Source of the DNA: Beijerinckiaceae bacterium
Lineage (GTDB): Bacteria; Pseudomonadota; Alphaproteobacteria; Rhizobiales; Beijerinckiaceae
Direction of reading: 5' to 3'
Assembly: GCA_947478455.1 (NCBI GenBank)
Contig: CANJWR010000013.1
Span: forward strand, 1 to 44,870
DNA length: 44,870 nucleotides
Shown here: in pieces, positions 16,367-25,861 of the stretch
Layout: each line of letters starts with the position of its first letter
How positions within the stretch are numbered: position 1 is the first letter of the stretch
The notes under the pieces: model-generated
Told to the model about the DNA's origin: nothing
Databases searched by the model: none
What the model saw: only the letters and a program-made list of their open reading frames with translations
Position numbers and translations under genes: made by a program

Positions 16367-16975
16367 ATGCCGCGCTCACCTTCCGGAGGCGCGAAAGTTG
16401 CGCGCATGTTCCGCGGGTTTACGCTGGCTTTCGTGCTCGGCGGACTCGCAGGCTGTGGCGGCTCGCCGCCAGCCACTTTCGATCTGACAGCTCCAGTGGC
16501 CGGTATCGGTGGGCGCGCAGCGCGCGGCCAGATTGTCGTGACCGAACCCAATGCGACATCGCCGGTGGACGGAGACCGGATTGTGGTGCGAACCGGGCCG
16601 GAGGCGGTTGCCTTTCTGTCTGGCGCACAATGGGCCGAACGACTGCCGAGGCTCGTACAAACCCGATTGATCCAGACGTTCGAAAACGGACGCTCGCTTC
16701 GGTCCGTTGGCAGGCCGGGCGACAAGATGGTCGCCGATTCAAGCCTCAATTCGGAAATTCGCCGGTTCGAAATCAATGTGACGACCGGGCTGGCGGAAGT
16801 TGAGGTTTCTGCCAAGCTTGTCGGCGAACGCAGCGGCCGGATCATCGCCGCCAAAATCTTTTCGGCCCAGTCGCCCGGTTCTGCGTCCGATGGCGCCGCA
16901 GCAGCAAGCGCGCTCGACGCCGCCCTGTCGCAAGTGCTGCGGCAGATCGTGGTCTGGACCACATCGCAGACCTGA
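16367..16975 (+). CDS. ABC-type transport auxiliary lipoprotein (PqiC/DUF330 family)
   Basis: About 202 residues. A lipobox LAGC (Cys codon near 16454) follows a hydrophobic segment FTLAFVLGGLAGC, so the protein is lipidated. The mature start SPPATFDLTAPV and the later RIVVRTGPEAVAFLSGAQWAERLPRLVQ match the auxiliary component that accompanies MlaEFD/PqiAB-type systems and probably reaches the outer membrane. Start codon: ATG 16367 or 16406 both give a signal peptide; 16406 would give a 17-residue one, 16367 a 30-residue one. It is the last gene of the Mla operon, 231 bases after the MCE gene, and is followed by the terminator at 17008. Confidence 0.85.
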   Translation: MPRSPSGGAKVARMFRGFTLAFVLGGLAGCGGSPPATFDLTAPVAGIGGRAARGQIVVTEPNATSPVDGDRIVVRTGPEAVAFLSGAQWAERLPRLVQTRLIQTFENGRSLRSVGRPGDKMVADSSLNSEIRRFEINVTTGLAEVEVSAKLVGERSGRIIAAKIFSAQSPGSASDGAAAASALDAALSQVLRQIVVWTTSQT

Positions 16976-17007
16976 TCGTGCTTCAATTTATGATTTGTTC
17001 CGAAACA

Positions 17008-17035
17008 AAAAAGGCGACCCGAGGGTCGCCTTTTT
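17008..17035. terminator. Bidirectional Rho-independent terminator
   Basis: A 7-bp GC stem GGCGACC / GGTCGCC with a CGAG loop is flanked by AAAAA on the left and TTTTT on the right, so the stem extends to 12 bp and each strand reads a hairpin followed by a T-run. It lies between the convergent lipoprotein gene (+, ends 16975) and the giant repeat protein gene (-, ends 17057) and can stop transcription from both sides. Confidence 0.95.
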
Positions 17036-17056
17036 GCATTGCCTGATGGTCTCGAC

Positions 17057-20000
17057 TTACTCGAAACGACCCGCCGCATGGGCGAGCATCGTGTAGACCT
17101 TGCCTGTGTCGGAAGTCAGGTACGAGTGAACAAGGCCGCCGTCGCGGTCATCGCGACCGACTTCCGTCAGCAGACGTTCGAATTCGCGCGTGTAGCGATT
17201 CACGGTTTCGCGGAAATCGGCGTCCGCCCGGTAACGGCGACGGATTTCGTCGAAGGTCTGCTGGCCCTGCAGGGTGTAGAGCCGGCGCGAGAAGACATTC
17301 CGTTCGCCGCGATTGTAGCGCTCCCAAACGTCAACGACCGTGTCGTGATCGACCATGCGGGCAATATCGAGCGAGATCGAATCCAGCGTATCGGCTGCTT
17401 TCGGGGCGGGCGGCGGCGGGGCTGCTTCATCGCGAGATGCGCGAGCAAGCAGGTCCGAAATCCAGCCCGGACCGCGATCGGACGGCGGACGGGCAGGCGT
17501 AGCCGGCGCCGGGCGGCGGATATCTTCACGCGGCGGCGTAATTGCCGGTTGCGTTATGCGCGGCTCGGGGGCCCGGAAAGGCTCCGGTGTGCGATAGGAT
17601 TCTGGCTCAGGCGCACGGAATGTCGGCGCGGGTTCCGGTGCGCGCGGGGGAGGCGCGCGGAATACCGCAGGCTCAGGCTGGCGCGGAGCCTCGACGATGC
17701 GCTTGGGCTCGGGCGAACGATTCACAAGCGCCTCGACCGAGCGTGGCGATTCAGCGTTGCGGGCGACCGCAACAGGTTCGACCACATCGTAGGCGCGGCC
17801 CGAGCGGGCGACGAGATCGGTGAGTTCGCCGAGCGCCTTGATCTGATCATTGACCACACGACGCAGCGCGGCGGCCTGTTCGGCGGTTTCGCGCGGCAGA
17901 TCGGCCGTTCCGCGACGAACCTCCTGGCGGGTCGCTTCCAGTTCCTTCTGGATCTGACCCGACACGTCGCGCAATTCAGCGGCGGACGCCTGGAAGCGCT
18001 GCGTGGCCTGCGCGAACATCTCGGACATTTCTGTATTGGCCTGATCGTAGGCGGCGCGCAAAGCAGCGGCGGTGCGCTCGCGTTCCTTGCCGCCTGCGGT
18101 CCGTATTTCCTCGAATTGCGAGCCGATCATGCCCGCAACTCCCTGCGTGGTTTCCGACAGGAAAGTGCCGATGTCGCGCGCGCGCGCTTCCGCTTTTGCG
18201 AAGGATTCGTCCATGATCGACTGGAACGAGCGCAGCACATTGTCGAAGTCGCCGGTCCGGGAGCTGACTTCCGACAGGAGTTCCTGAAGCGAGCGGTGCC
18301 GCTGGTCGACGATGCGGTCGATGTCATGCTGCGAGCGCGCGAATTCCGAAGCGCTCTGTTCGAGGTTCTGCTGCTCTTCCTGCAGGCGTGAAGCAAGTGC
18401 GCCAGCATTTTCGAGCGTCGAGGACGCCGTCTGGTTGAGCGTGATGACCTGCGAGGAGATGGCTCCCAGAGAGTTCTGGAAGTCCTTCACGCGGCTGCCG
18501 AGCGCGCCCTCGATTGCGGTGAGGTTCGTACCCGCGTCGCCGATGATGGTCTGCAGCGCATGGTTGGTCGAGCCAAGCCGGTCGAGCACGCTCACCATTT
18601 CGCTCTTGAGCTTGTCATTTGCGGCGAGGAGCGAAGCGACGGAATTGCTGGCGCTCGTTTCGAGCGCATGACGCAGGCCGGTGGTCGAGTGATCGACCGC
18701 GGCTGAAAGCTCCATGCGGGTCTTGCCAAGTTGCTGGACAATCGACGAACCGCGCTGCTCGATCGTATTGGCGACGAGCTCGCCGACGCTTGCCACTTCC
18801 TGGGCAATTTCGCTGCCGCGCGAAGACAGCATTTCCACAAGCATCGGCCCCTTGAGGTCGAACAGGTTGTGCAATTCCGACGAGCGGTTGGTGAGCGTGT
18901 CGTGCAGCTGTGTGGCGCGGCTCGACAGGGTCTGCTCGATTTCGCCGATGCGGCGGCCGATTGCGTCCTCAAGCGTTTGCGGATTGAGAACTTTCGCCAC
19001 GCGCTCGACGCCGTCGCCCAGAACGCGGGCGATTTCGAGCGCATTGTTGGCGAGCGTATCACGCACATCGGCGCCACGCGCTTCGAGTCCCGAGTGAATC
19101 TTCTCGGTGATCAGTTCTATGGCGGCGGCGACCTCGGAGGTGCGCGTAGCAGCTGTATGCTCGAAGTCGGTGAGGCGAGCGTCCATCGCCTGCGTGAGTT
19201 CGCTCGCGCGTGTCGCCGTCGTTTGGTCAAAGGCCTCCAGCTGATGGCCGATTGCGCCGGCAATCTCTGCCGTGCGGGTTGTGGCGATTCTGTCGAATGT
19301 GTCGATGAGGCGACCAAGCGTCGACGCGATGTTCTGTGTCCGCAAGGCCGTGGCGCTGTCGAGAGTCTCGAGTTGCTGGCCAAGCGTTGCGGCGACTTCC
19401 GACGTCTTTGTCGAAGCGGCCTGTTCGAATGTCGCAATATGCGAGGCCAGCGTTTCGGCGATACTGGTGGCCTGAGTGGCGGCAATATGGTCGAAGGAGG
19501 TGAGTTGTCCGGCAACGGCGGCGGTCACTTCGCTCGCGCGCGTCGCGGTCGTGCGGTCAAAGAACTCGATTTGATCGCTGATGGCGTTCAACACTTCGTT
19601 CGTACGGGTCGAAGCAGTCTCGTCGAACAGGCGTAGCTGTGCCTCGACGGTCTGTGCGGCGTCGGCCGAGCGTTTGACCGCCTGTTCGTTGAACGTGCGG
19701 ATATAACCGTCGAGCGCACGGGCGATGGCGAAAGTCTTTTCGTTGGCGGCTTCCTGGAAGCGCCCGATGTGACCGTCGAAGGTCGCCGCGACTTCGATGG
19801 TCTTGAACTCTGCGGTCTCGTTGAAGTTGCGGACTTTCGCTTCAAGCAGAGTCGCAGCTTCGTGGGTGCGCTGGGCGAGACGATCCGTGAAGGCTTCAGC
19901 GTGGGTGGTGAAGGCCGCCTCGACGGATTTGAGCTTCTCGTTCACCTCGTTGGTGAAACCATCGGTGTGCGAGGCAATTTGCGCCGTCAGCGCGCTGCCA

Positions 20001-22645
20001 TGCGCCAGAACGGCTTCCTCGAAGCCTTGCAGGCGGTCGATGATCGTTTCGTTGATGCGGTCGCCGTGCATGCCGACGGCTGCAATCGCTTCGCCTGCCG
20101 AGGCCGCAAAGCGGTCGTGCAGTCCGGTTGCATGGGCGTCGAGCTGCGCCCGCACCAGCGACTGTTGTTCTTCCAGACGCTCTGCGAATTCGTTTCCGGA
20201 CAACAGGAATTGCTGGCGAGCGGAATCCGTCTGGGCCGCAATGCTGGCGGCCAGATGGTCGGCGGACGCCGCCAGATCGTCCTGAAGCTGACGGCCCTGT
20301 ACCTGGACGGTTTCCTGCAGGCGGTCCGCGGTTTCGGCGACGCGAATCGCAAGTTCGTTGCCTTCGCCCGATATGAGCGAAGCAATGCGAGCGCTTGTGG
20401 CGTCGAGGCGACCGGCGATGTTGTCGCTTTGCAGCGATACTGTCTCGACGAAATTCGTCGCGCTGGCGGCCACAAGACCCGCGAGGGTATGCCCGTGCTG
20501 GTTGATCGTATCGGCGAAGTTTGTGGCGTCGCCGGTAAGCCTGCTGGCGACCGCATCGCCCTGACGGGTGAATGTATCGGCGATTTCGCTCGACGCTATC
20601 GTGATGCTGTCGGTCAGCGTCGCGTTGTGCGCGGCGAGAGTCTCGGCCAGATGCAGGGCGGCGGCGGCGATGCGATCACCCAGAGAATCGCTGTGCGTCG
20701 TCAGCGTTTCGGAAAGGTAGCCCGTGGTGTGTTGCAAATTGGCGGCAATGGATTCCGAGCCCGACGACATGATCGAAGCGATCTGGGTCGTCGCTGAATC
20801 CACACCGGCGGTAATCGTGCTGGTGTGTGTGGAGAGGGTTTCGGCAATCTTTCCGGTGACGGATTCGATGCCGGTGGTCAGGGACTCTGCATGCTCGGCG
20901 AGCGTCCGCGCCAGCAGCGACGTGGAGGCGTCCACCTTGCCGGTCAGATTTTCACCGTGCGACGACAGTGTAACGGCAAGCTTGTCGGTAGAGGCATCGA
21001 GTTTGCCGGTCAGATTTTCGCTGTGCGACGTCAGCGTTTCAGCCAGCTTGCCGGTTGAGGCGTCGACCTTGTCGGCGAGCGACTCACTGTGCGACGTCAG
21101 TGTTTCCGCCAGCTTGCCCGCAGATGCGTCGACCTTGCCGGTGAGAATCGCGCTATGAAGGGCGAGCGTATCGCCGAACTCGCTGGAGGAACGCTCCAGT
21201 TGCGACGAAAGGGCCGCAGCGCCGGAAGCGAAATTCTCAGCGAGCTTCGAACTGGCCTCGTCGAGGCGCGAGGTTAGCGAGTCGCCGCGCGTCGAGATGG
21301 TTTCGGCGATGAGAGATGCGGTTTCGCTCAGGCGCGCGGACAGGTTGTCGCCGCGCGATGAAATCGTATCGGCAATGCGCCCGCCGGTCTCATCGAGACG
21401 AGTTGCTACTTCCGCGCCCCGCAGGCCCAGATCGGCCACAAGAGCTTCGCCAGTCGTCTTGAGGCGATGGTCCAGCGAACCCACCTGTTCGGCGAGTTTT
21501 CCGGACACGGTTTCGGAAGCTTCCAACAATTTGCGAGCGACGTCTTCGCCGGTGCCGGACAGACGCGTGACAATATCAGCGCCATGGTCGCCGATTTGCT
21601 GCACGAGCGTTTCGCCGGTGCGGGCCAGCGTGAGGCTGATCTCTTCGCCCTTCGAGCCCAGCGAAGTCGTGACGCGCGCGCCGGCGTCGCTGACGCGGTC
21701 GGCAATCTGGCGGCTTGCCTGTTCGAGTTCTTTGGAAAGGTGTTCGTGTGCGCCGGTGATCGCCAGCTTCACGCGGTCGGCATTGGAGGAAATCGCCTCG
21801 CGCTCGGAGGACAGTTCATCGACAAGAGCCCGCATGCGGCGTTCGTTGTCGGAATAGGAGCGTTCGAGATTGGAAACCTCCGAACGCACCACTGTTTCGA
21901 GTTCGCTTGCGCGGGCGAGCGCACGCTCGATCCCGTCGCCCATGGAGGCGACTTCGCGTCGAATGGCTTGCGAGAGGGTCACGACCTTTTCGGTCGCCAT
22001 GGATTCAGGCTCCGCGAGACGGATTGCGACTTCTGTCATGGAGCGAGCGGTGAGGCGCATTTCCTGCGTACGGCGGATCATGGTTCCGGCGACAAGGAAG
22101 AAGATCGCGGGGCCGATGGCGGCAAATCCCAGGAGTGCGAGATTATGCTGCGGCATCGAAAGAAGTTCGCCAGTGCGCCACAAACTGAATGCATAAAAGG
22201 CGGAAAGGCCAAGCCAACCTGCGGCGAGCAGAAAACCGATCACCACGGGGGCGCGCGAAGGACGCACCTGCAGAGCCTGAAGAATCTGCCCGACGGAGCG
22301 CTGATCGTCATTGGCCGCAACGGCTGTCGGGCGCGGTGGCTGCAGCGGGGTTGCGGAGCGCTCGGCGAGCGGCTCGTTGATGCGCAGTTTCGGCAGATCT
22401 CCGTCGTTGATCTCGGGCAACCGCGACGTTGATTTCACCGCCGGTATTTCGGCGCCGAATGTTTCGTCGATCTTGGGCAATTTCGGATCGGGCGCAGGCC
22501 GGTCGAATGCGGGGTCGGGATCCGCCGGAATTTTGAGATCGGAGGTCGTCCCGGCGTCATTCGCCGTGGGCGTCAGGTTCAAAGCCTCCTCGATGGCCGA
22601 AAGCGCCGCCGCAGTCGGATCGAGAGGTTTGGGTTGGGTCGCCAT
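17057..22645 (-). CDS. Giant membrane-anchored protein with about 47 tandem 22-residue helical repeats
   Basis: An 1,862-residue protein, the largest in the window. Residues 1-120 are Pro/Asp-rich and cytoplasmic in character. Two hydrophobic segments follow at about 132-154 and 168-189, then a charged helical stalk to about 300. From 301 to about 1334 the chain reads as consecutive 22-residue units with no register break. Early units share the core DASTGKLAETLTSHS; later units share FD-TAATR-SEVAAAI. A coiled region and a Pro-rich stretch (about 1650-1750, many APEP motifs) precede a conserved C-terminal domain of about 110 residues (IARMVDHDTVVDVWERYNRG to the end). The repeats resemble apolipoprotein-type 11/22-mers, which is the likely reason homologues are labelled apolipoprotein- or kinesin-like. 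No enzymatic motif is seen. The start has GAGG upstream and faces an Hpt gene across a region with CtrA and DnaA motifs. A structural role at the envelope is inferred. Confidence 0.9.
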   Translation of the reverse strand: MATQPKPLDPTAAALSAIEEALNLTPTANDAGTTSDLKIPADPDPAFDRPAPDPKLPKIDETFGAEIPAVKSTSRLPEINDGDLPKLRINEPLAERSATPLQPPRPTAVAANDDQRSVGQILQALQVRPSRAPVVIGFLLAAGWLGLSAFYAFSLWRTGELLSMPQHNLALLGFAAIGPAIFFLVAGTMIRRTQEMRLTARSMTEVAIRLAEPESMATEKVVTLSQAIRREVASMGDGIERALARASELETVVRSEVSNLERSYSDNERRMRALVDELSSEREAISSNADRVKLAITGAHEHLSKELEQASRQIADRVSDAGARVTTSLGSKGEEISLTLARTGETLVQQIGDHGADIVTRLSGTGEDVARKLLEASETVSGKLAEQVGSLDHRLKTTGEALVADLGLRGAEVATRLDETGGRIADTISSRGDNLSARLSETASLIAETISTRGDSLTSRLDEASSKLAENFASGAAALSSQLERSSSEFGDTLALHSAILTGKVDASAGKLAETLTSHSESLADKVDASTGKLAETLTSHSENLTGKLDASTDKLAVTLSSHGENLTGKVDASTSLLARTLAEHAESLTTGIESVTGKIAETLSTHTSTITAGVDSATTQIASIMSSGSESIAANLQHTTGYLSETLTTHSDSLGDRIAAAALHLAETLAAHNATLTDSITIASSEIADTFTRQGDAVASRLTGDATNFADTINQHGHTLAGLVAASATNFVETVSLQSDNIAGRLDATSARIASLISGEGNELAIRVAETADRLQETVQVQGRQLQDDLAASADHLAASIAAQTDSARQQFLLSGNEFAERLEEQQSLVRAQLDAHATGLHDRFAASAGEAIAAVGMHGDRINETIIDRLQGFEEAVLAHGSALTAQIASHTDGFTNEVNEKLKSVEAAFTTHAEAFTDRLAQRTHEAATLLEAKVRNFNETAEFKTIEVAATFDGHIGRFQEAANEKTFAIARALDGYIRTFNEQAVKRSADAAQTVEAQLRLFDETASTRTNEVLNAISDQIEFFDRTTATRASEVTAAVAGQLTSFDHIAATQATSIAETLASHIATFEQAASTKTSEVAATLGQQLETLDSATALRTQNIASTLGRLIDTFDRIATTRTAEIAGAIGHQLEAFDQTTATRASELTQAMDARLTDFEHTAATRTSEVAAAIELITEKIHSGLEARGADVRDTLANNALEIARVLGDGVERVAKVLNPQTLEDAIGRRIGEIEQTLSSRATQLHDTLTNRSSELHNLFDLKGPMLVEMLSSRGSEIAQEVASVGELVANTIEQRGSSIVQQLGKTRMELSAAVDHSTTGLRHALETSASNSVASLLAANDKLKSEMVSVLDRLGSTNHALQTIIGDAGTNLTAIEGALGSRVKDFQNSLGAISSQVITLNQTASSTLENAGALASRLQEEQQNLEQSASEFARSQHDIDRIVDQRHRSLQELLSEVSSRTGDFDNVLRSFQSIMDESFAKAEARARDIGTFLSETTQGVAGMIGSQFEEIRTAGGKERERTAAALRAAYDQANTEMSEMFAQATQRFQASAAELRDVSGQIQKELEATRQEVRRGTADLPRETAEQAAALRRVVNDQIKALGELTDLVARSGRAYDVVEPVAVARNAESPRSVEALVNRSPEPKRIVEAPRQPEPAVFRAPPPRAPEPAPTFRAPEPESYRTPEPFRAPEPRITQPAITPPREDIRRPAPATPARPPSDRGPGWISDLLARASRDEAAPPPPAPKAADTLDSISLDIARMVDHDTVVDVWERYNRGERNVFSRRLYTLQGQQTFDEIRRRYRADADFRETVNRYTREFERLLTEVGRDDRDGGLVHSYLTSDTGKVYTMLAHAAGRFE
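20937..21134. repeat. Tandem 66-bp DNA repeats inside the giant gene
   Basis: Three neighbouring 66-bp units are still clearly similar at DNA level, each containing a version of GTGCGACGTCAGTGTTTC and ending near GCGTCGACCTTG. They encode successive 22-residue units of the early repeat class. Nucleotide similarity is strongest here, suggesting that these units arose by the most recent duplications in the gene. Confidence 0.8.
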
Positions 22646-22693
22646 GATTACGCCTCGCGCTACGCCTCAAACTACACTAGCGACGAAAACCTA

Positions 22694-22720
22694 CCTGACC
22701 CACAGTGGCCATGGGTCAGG
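22694..22720. promoter_or_regulatory. Inverted repeat with 9-bp perfect arms
   Basis: Arms CCTGACCCA (22694-22702) and TGGGTCAGG (22712-22720) are exactly complementary across a 9-bp spacer. It lies 49-75 bases upstream of the giant gene's start on the minus strand. It could be an operator or an mRNA hairpin in the leader. Confidence 0.6.
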
Positions 22721-22732
22721 AACTTCCCATCG

Positions 22733-22747
22733 TTAACCAAACGTTAA
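22733..22747. promoter_or_regulatory. CtrA-binding box, perfect TTAA-N7-TTAA
   Basis: TTAA-CCAAACG-TTAA matches the full consensus of the alphaproteobacterial cell-cycle regulator CtrA. A similar element TTAA-CGGGTAA-TTTA, one base off, occurs at 22805-22819. I found no other full match in the intergenic regions of this window. Confidence 0.75.
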
Positions 22748-22861
22748 TGTACAGCGAACAGCCCGGGATTGAAACTGGGCCGCCTCCACCAATGCAAAAC
22801 GTCGTTAACGGGTAATTTAGCTTATTTTTGAAACCTTTGTTTACCCTGCGCATCGATGAGT

Positions 22862-22870
22862 TGTGGATAA
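22862..22870 (-). promoter_or_regulatory. DnaA box
   Basis: TGTGGATAA is the exact complement of the consensus DnaA box TTATCCACA. It lies 90 bases upstream of the Hpt gene start. A single box cannot make an origin, but DnaA also acts as a transcription factor in alphaproteobacteria. Confidence 0.6.
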
Positions 22871-22959
22871 GGGTGCCGGTTCATCTGCCGTTTGGACTGC
22901 ATCCTGCAAAATCGATACTGGCGCGCAACCTAAGTTCCGCGCGCCGAACGGAGATTTCC

Positions 22960-23373
22960 ATGTCCACGCAGGCCGTGCGTCAATTTGGTTCGCGCCAGTC
23001 CTTCCAGCTCCCGGCCTCGCCGGCGGCGGACCGGCCCATCGACCTTGTTCATTTGTCCCGCCAGACCCTGGGAGACCGGGAGTTGGAAATAGAACTGCTC
23101 TCGCTGTTCGAGCGGCAGGCCGCTCAGGTGATGGAGCGCCTTCTACAGCCTAACGGCAACGGCGAGCGCCGCTGGCGGCACGATCTGGCCCATACGCTTA
23201 AAGGTTCGGCGCGGGCGATCGGAGCCGGGCGCGTGGCGGCCTGCGCACAGGTTTTCGAGGAAGCCTTGTTCTCCGCCGCGACCGATGCCGAGATTGCCGC
23301 CATTCTGGCCGAGCTTGGGCAGGCGGTAGAGGAGTCTCGGGTTGCGGCGCTGGATTTCCTGTCGGAAGGCTAG
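22960..23373 (+). CDS. Hpt-domain phosphotransfer protein
   Basis: A 137-residue protein with a disordered N-terminus and one histidine phosphotransfer domain at about residues 27-135. The phosphorylatable His78 lies in DLAHTLKGSARAIGA, the canonical Hpt signature with Lys and Gly-Ser after it. Such proteins pass phosphate between a hybrid kinase and response regulators. No kinase or regulator is encoded nearby, so partners are elsewhere. The start is ATG 22960 with ACGGAG upstream; a frame open to 22828 would include the DnaA box. Divergence from the giant repeat protein and shared CtrA/DnaA motifs suggest cell-cycle-linked expression. Confidence 0.88.
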   Translation: MSTQAVRQFGSRQSFQLPASPAADRPIDLVHLSRQTLGDRELEIELLSLFERQAAQVMERLLQPNGNGERRWRHDLAHTLKGSARAIGAGRVAACAQVFEEALFSAATDAEIAAILAELGQAVEESRVAALDFLSEG

Positions 23374-23508
23374 GAAGAGCCACCTTCCGGGCAGATTCTG
23401 CAAGCAGCCGCAAAATGCGACGCTGCAGCCTCTCGCCAAAGCTGCGCTTATTGGATAAGGGAGTGCGCGACAATATCCGCCTCCCAAACCACCCGAGAGC
23501 AGTTCCCG

Positions 23509-23829
23509 ATGGCGAAGATCACTTTTATCGATAATGAAGGCGCGAGCCGGACCGTTGACGCCGAGGACGGCGCGACCGTGATGGAAACCGCTCTGCGCAA
23601 CGACGTTCCGGGCATCGAGGCTGAATGCGGCGGCGCCTGCGCCTGCGCGACCTGCCATGTCTATGTAGAAGAGTCCTGGTTCGCCAAACTGCCCAAGGCC
23701 GAGCAGATGGAAGAAGACATGCTGGATTTCGCCAGTGATGTCCGCCCGACCTCGCGCCTCTCGTGCCAGATTCGCGTCAGCGCCGCTACCGACGGTCTGG
23801 TTGTCACGACCCCGGAAACGCAGGGCTGA
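23509..23829 (+). CDS. Adrenodoxin-type 2Fe-2S ferredoxin
   Basis: A 106-residue ferredoxin with cluster ligands Cys40, Cys46, Cys49 and Cys86 ([11 protein letters not shown], and RLSCQIRV), the C-x5-C-x2-C...C spacing of adrenodoxin/putidaredoxin types. An extra Cys44 lies between the first two ligands. These proteins deliver single electrons to cytochromes P450, to Fe-S assembly or to other oxygenases. A ferredoxin reductase gene follows 118 bases downstream in the same direction, the probable electron source. Confidence 0.94.
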   Translation: MAKITFIDNEGASRTVDAEDGATVMETALRNDVPGIEAECGGACACATCHVYVEESWFAKLPKAEQMEEDMLDFASDVRPTSRLSCQIRVSAATDGLVVTTPETQG

Positions 23830-23855
23830 TCGGTTATTTACATTTTAGATTTGGA

Positions 23856-24985
<1,130 letters not shown>

Positions 24986-24990
24986 GGGGT

Positions 24991-25083
24991 TCAGCGCCCG
25001 CGCCCGCCCCGGAACCAGCCGCCACGGTAGCCGTGGCGGTGGCGACCGAAGATCCATGAAAAAAGCCAGCCGAAGAAATTCAT
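24991..25083 (-). CDS. Putative 30-residue membrane/Arg-Gly microprotein
   Basis: A 30-codon frame on the minus strand. ATG at 25083-25081 is preceded by GGAGG at five bases' spacing, an ideal ribosome-binding site, and ends at TGA 24993-24991. Residues 2-13 (NFFGWLFSWIFG) are strongly hydrophobic with two Trp; residues 14-30 are Arg/Gly/His-rich (HRHGYRGGWF, then RGGRGR). This amphiphilic pattern resembles small membrane-active or membrane-anchored proteins. It lies tail-to-tail with the ferredoxin reductase gene, five bases from its stop, and an AT-rich upstream region could hold a promoter. No family is recognised. Confidence 0.5.
   Translation of the reverse strand: MNFFGWLFSWIFGRHRHGYRGGWFRGGRGR
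25019..25039. repeat. Perfect 9-bp inverted repeat
   Basis: CCGCCACGG-TAG-CCGTGGCGG forms a stable hairpin on either strand. It lies inside the 30-codon frame, encoding part of its HRHGYRGG segment, and 34 bases after the ferredoxin reductase stop. It lacks a T-run, so it is a weak candidate terminator; it may only reflect the repetitive Arg/Gly coding. Confidence 0.55.
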
Positions 25084-25265
25084 TTGAGCCTCCAGGTCAA
25101 TCCTTAACATTCGTATGTTCTAATATTAATTGATCTGCCGCAACTTCGGTTGAGGCGACGGCGTCCTGCGATGGCGCGCGGCGATTTCCGACTGTGTAGT
25201 TCCTTCAGATTTCGCGGATAACGTCCTGAAATACGCTGCGCAGGACTGTATGTCTGCCGCTTTTC

Positions 25266-25706
25266 ATGGGCGTTTCCATGCTGGAATTCTTGTTGTCGAT
25301 CTTTGAAGCCGCCTTCCCGGTTTATCTCTTAGTGGTCGGCGTAGTGATGACTCTGGGCGGCCTTGCGATGGTGCGGCGACGACTTGTGACGCTGCTGTTT
25401 GGCGTTCGGGTCAGAGGTCAAATCATTCGCTGGGAGCGCCAGCGTGACTCCGACAATCCGCAAACCTTTTTCTATTTTCCACATATCGGCTATCGGGATC
25501 TGGATGGCGTTGCGCATGAGATGCGGATTGACGCCGGGAGCTCGCGGGAAAAATACCCAATCGGACATCCTTATGACGTTCGATATAACCGGACAAATCC
25601 GGCCCGCGCCTATGCGGCGAACCCATTCACGATGTTGTTGGGGCCAGTGCTGGTGTTCGCCATGGGGCTCTTCTGCTTCTGGATCGTGTTGTTCGAAATG
25701 CGGTGA
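25266..25706 (+). CDS. DUF3592-like membrane protein
   Basis: A 146-residue protein with a membrane helix at each end (about 17-37, FPVYLLVVGVVMTLGGLAMV, and about 120-143, MLLGPVLVFAMGLFCFWIVL). The middle domain reads VRVRGQIIRWERQRD, PHIGYRDLDGVAHEM and YPIGHPYDVRYNRTNPARA, the pattern of the DUF3592 family of unknown function. Starts at 25266 and 25278 are both possible, neither with a strong ribosome-binding site. It appears monocistronic. Confidence 0.75.
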   Translation: MGVSMLEFLLSIFEAAFPVYLLVVGVVMTLGGLAMVRRRLVTLLFGVRVRGQIIRWERQRDSDNPQTFFYFPHIGYRDLDGVAHEMRIDAGSSREKYPIGHPYDVRYNRTNPARAYAANPFTMLLGPVLVFAMGLFCFWIVLFEMR

Positions 25707-25861
25707 CTTGGCGGGACGGCGTTTTTGGACCGAACGCTGGATTTTCGCTCAAAGCCAGAAGTTTTCATTCAATTAAGCGGGAACTGTCGACCGGATTCTC
25801 TCTATCTTAATGCGATTATGACAATTTGACCTCGTCAGACTGTTTTTAGAGGTCGCTCATA

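Larger units (their letters stand above)
22646..22959. other. 314-bp divergent intergenic region
   Basis: This region separates the giant repeat protein gene (-) from the Hpt gene (+). It is more AT-rich than its surroundings. It contains an inverted repeat, a perfect CtrA box, a second near-match and a perfect DnaA box, each listed separately. No RNA gene or convincing small protein is visible in it. Confidence 0.8.

Noticed and set aside
17039-20797. Several plus-strand frames of up to 450 codons across the giant gene
   Set aside because: The minus-strand frame keeps a 22-residue repeat period, a signature that antisense frames do not create by themselves; the plus-strand products have no motif.
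20937-21134. CRISPR-like array
   Set aside because: The units are 66 bp, coding, and contiguous without spacers; they encode the protein repeats.
22646-22959. Chromosomal replication origin
   Set aside because: There is only one DnaA box, no AT-rich unwinding element and no hemE or parAB neighbour; a cell-cycle promoter explains the CtrA and DnaA motifs better.
25828-25854. Hairpin (GACCTC/GAGGTC) covering the ribosome-binding site of the exported protein at 25862
   Set aside because: A 6-bp stem with a 15-base loop is too weak to claim a thermometer or riboswitch.
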